From positions 1-5,733 of the forward strand of contig JAAYQY010000289.1 of the NCBI GenBank assembly GCA_012519125.1: DNA of 5,733 nt, in the 5' to 3' direction. Both the position numbers and the translations under genes were made by a program. Below the pieces are notes generated by a model. The model was not told the origin of the DNA, did not search any database, and saw nothing but the letters and a program-made list of their open reading frames with translations. This document shows, in pieces, positions 5,516-5,733 of the stretch. Numbering within the stretch: position 1 is the first letter of the stretch; every line of letters begins with the position of its first letter. The DNA comes from Spirochaetales bacterium. Its GTDB lineage: Bacteria; Spirochaetota; Spirochaetia; Sphaerochaetales; Sphaerochaetaceae.

Positions 5516-5672
5516 GCTCAGGCATCAATGAAATCTGCGACTTCCCACCCTCTGGCAGTGTCATGGTGCAGATTCCCAACCTCTACAGTGGCGGGACCGC
5601 AGGGGCTTGTACCCCTTTCCCTTGGCATGGACAACCTTATCCTACGGAGTTGTCCAACCTTCTGTCAAGAGT
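5503..5672 (-). ncRNA. Cobalamin riboswitch (class I, adenosylcobalamin type)
   Basis: Read on the minus strand, the order of conserved elements is unmistakable. GGU (about 5660-5658) starts the base stem, followed by a peripheral hairpin GGACAAC/GUUGUCC (5656-5650 with 5635-5629). Then come AAGGGAA (5623-5617), the hairpin AGGGG-uacaag-CCCCU (5616-5601), GCGGUCCCGC (5600-5591) and CACUGU (5590-5585). A long arm AAUCUGC/GCAGAUU (5574-5568 with 5538-5532) encloses CACUGCC and GGUGGGAAGUC, closely like the Escherichia coli btuB leader. The B12 box AGCCAGGAGACCUGA ends at about 5504 and matches the published consensus almost completely. Such elements bind adenosylcobalamin and normally lower expression of transport or synthesis genes. 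It directly precedes btuF, so the B12 importer operon is its target. Outer boundaries are approximate; the 5' part of the base stem is short. Confidence 0.95.
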
Positions 5673-5679
5673 TAGCATG

Positions 5680-5693
5680 GTTGACCACAACCG
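5680..5693 (-). repeat. Small inverted repeat near the 5' end of the leader
   Basis: GGTTG and CAACC flank a 4-nt loop just upstream of the riboswitch. It could be a 5'-terminal hairpin of the transcript or a protein-binding site. No further support. Confidence 0.25.
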
Positions 5694-5699
5694 GCCTCT

Positions 5700-5727
5700 A
5701 TATTACTATCCGCCCTATGATGTACAA
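5700..5727 (-). promoter_or_regulatory. Weak candidate promoter for the btu operon
   Basis: On the minus strand TTGTAC (5727-5722) is followed, after 16 nt, by an A/T-rich hexamer beginning TAATA (5705-5700). Both boxes match the consensus only partly. The position, just upstream of the riboswitch and its 5' hairpin, is right, and no gene is seen between it and the window end. Confidence 0.22.
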
Positions 5728-5733
5728 CCAAAT

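Noticed and set aside
5640..5669. TTGACA (5669-5664) with TAGGAA 18 nt downstream as a promoter
   Set aside because: It lies within the riboswitch aptamer, so transcription from here would remove its 5' part; the -10 is also a poor match.

Overview
The window is a compact block of seven genes, all on the minus strand, with a long regulatory leader at the high-coordinate end, so it reads from right to left. Both edges are open: the last gene runs off the left end, and the promoter of the leader lies at or near the right end. GC content looks close to 50%. The solute-binding protein has a secretory signal with no lipobox cysteine, so it is probably a soluble periplasmic protein, which suggests a diderm (Gram-negative type) bacterium. 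The general look of the genes recalls free-living spirochaetes such as Sphaerochaeta, but that is only an impression, not a supported placement.

Right part (about 2809-5733): a clear class I cobalamin riboswitch (about 5503-5672) precedes a vitamin B12-type ABC importer. The order is a periplasmic binding protein (btuF-like), an inner-membrane permease (btuC-like) and an ATPase (btuD-like). The leader between the aptamer and btuF (5434-5502) contains two mutually exclusive hairpins around the ribosome binding site. It also contains a 10-nt segment perfectly complementary to a peripheral loop of the aptamer. These look like parts of a translational expression platform.

Middle part (1411-2822): without any gap, the importer genes run into a PlsC-type acyltransferase and then a seven-helix membrane protein that resembles a degenerate hemolysin III/PAQR protein. 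The successive overlaps from btuF onward are 4, 8, 14 and 1 nt. All five genes are therefore probably one translationally coupled, B12-responsive unit, although why a lipid acyltransferase and a PAQR-like protein should be B12-regulated is not obvious.

Left part (1-1410): after a 51-nt gap holding a plausible promoter with an inverted repeat over its -10 box, there is a Gfo/Idh/MocA-family oxidoreductase. It is followed 3 nt later by a truncated UPF0303 (DUF336, heme-degrading-domain-like) gene. These two form a second small transcription unit, or the tail of the first.

I see no tRNA, rRNA, insertion sequence, CRISPR array or convincing intrinsic terminator. The sizeable plus-strand open frames are shadows of the minus-strand genes.
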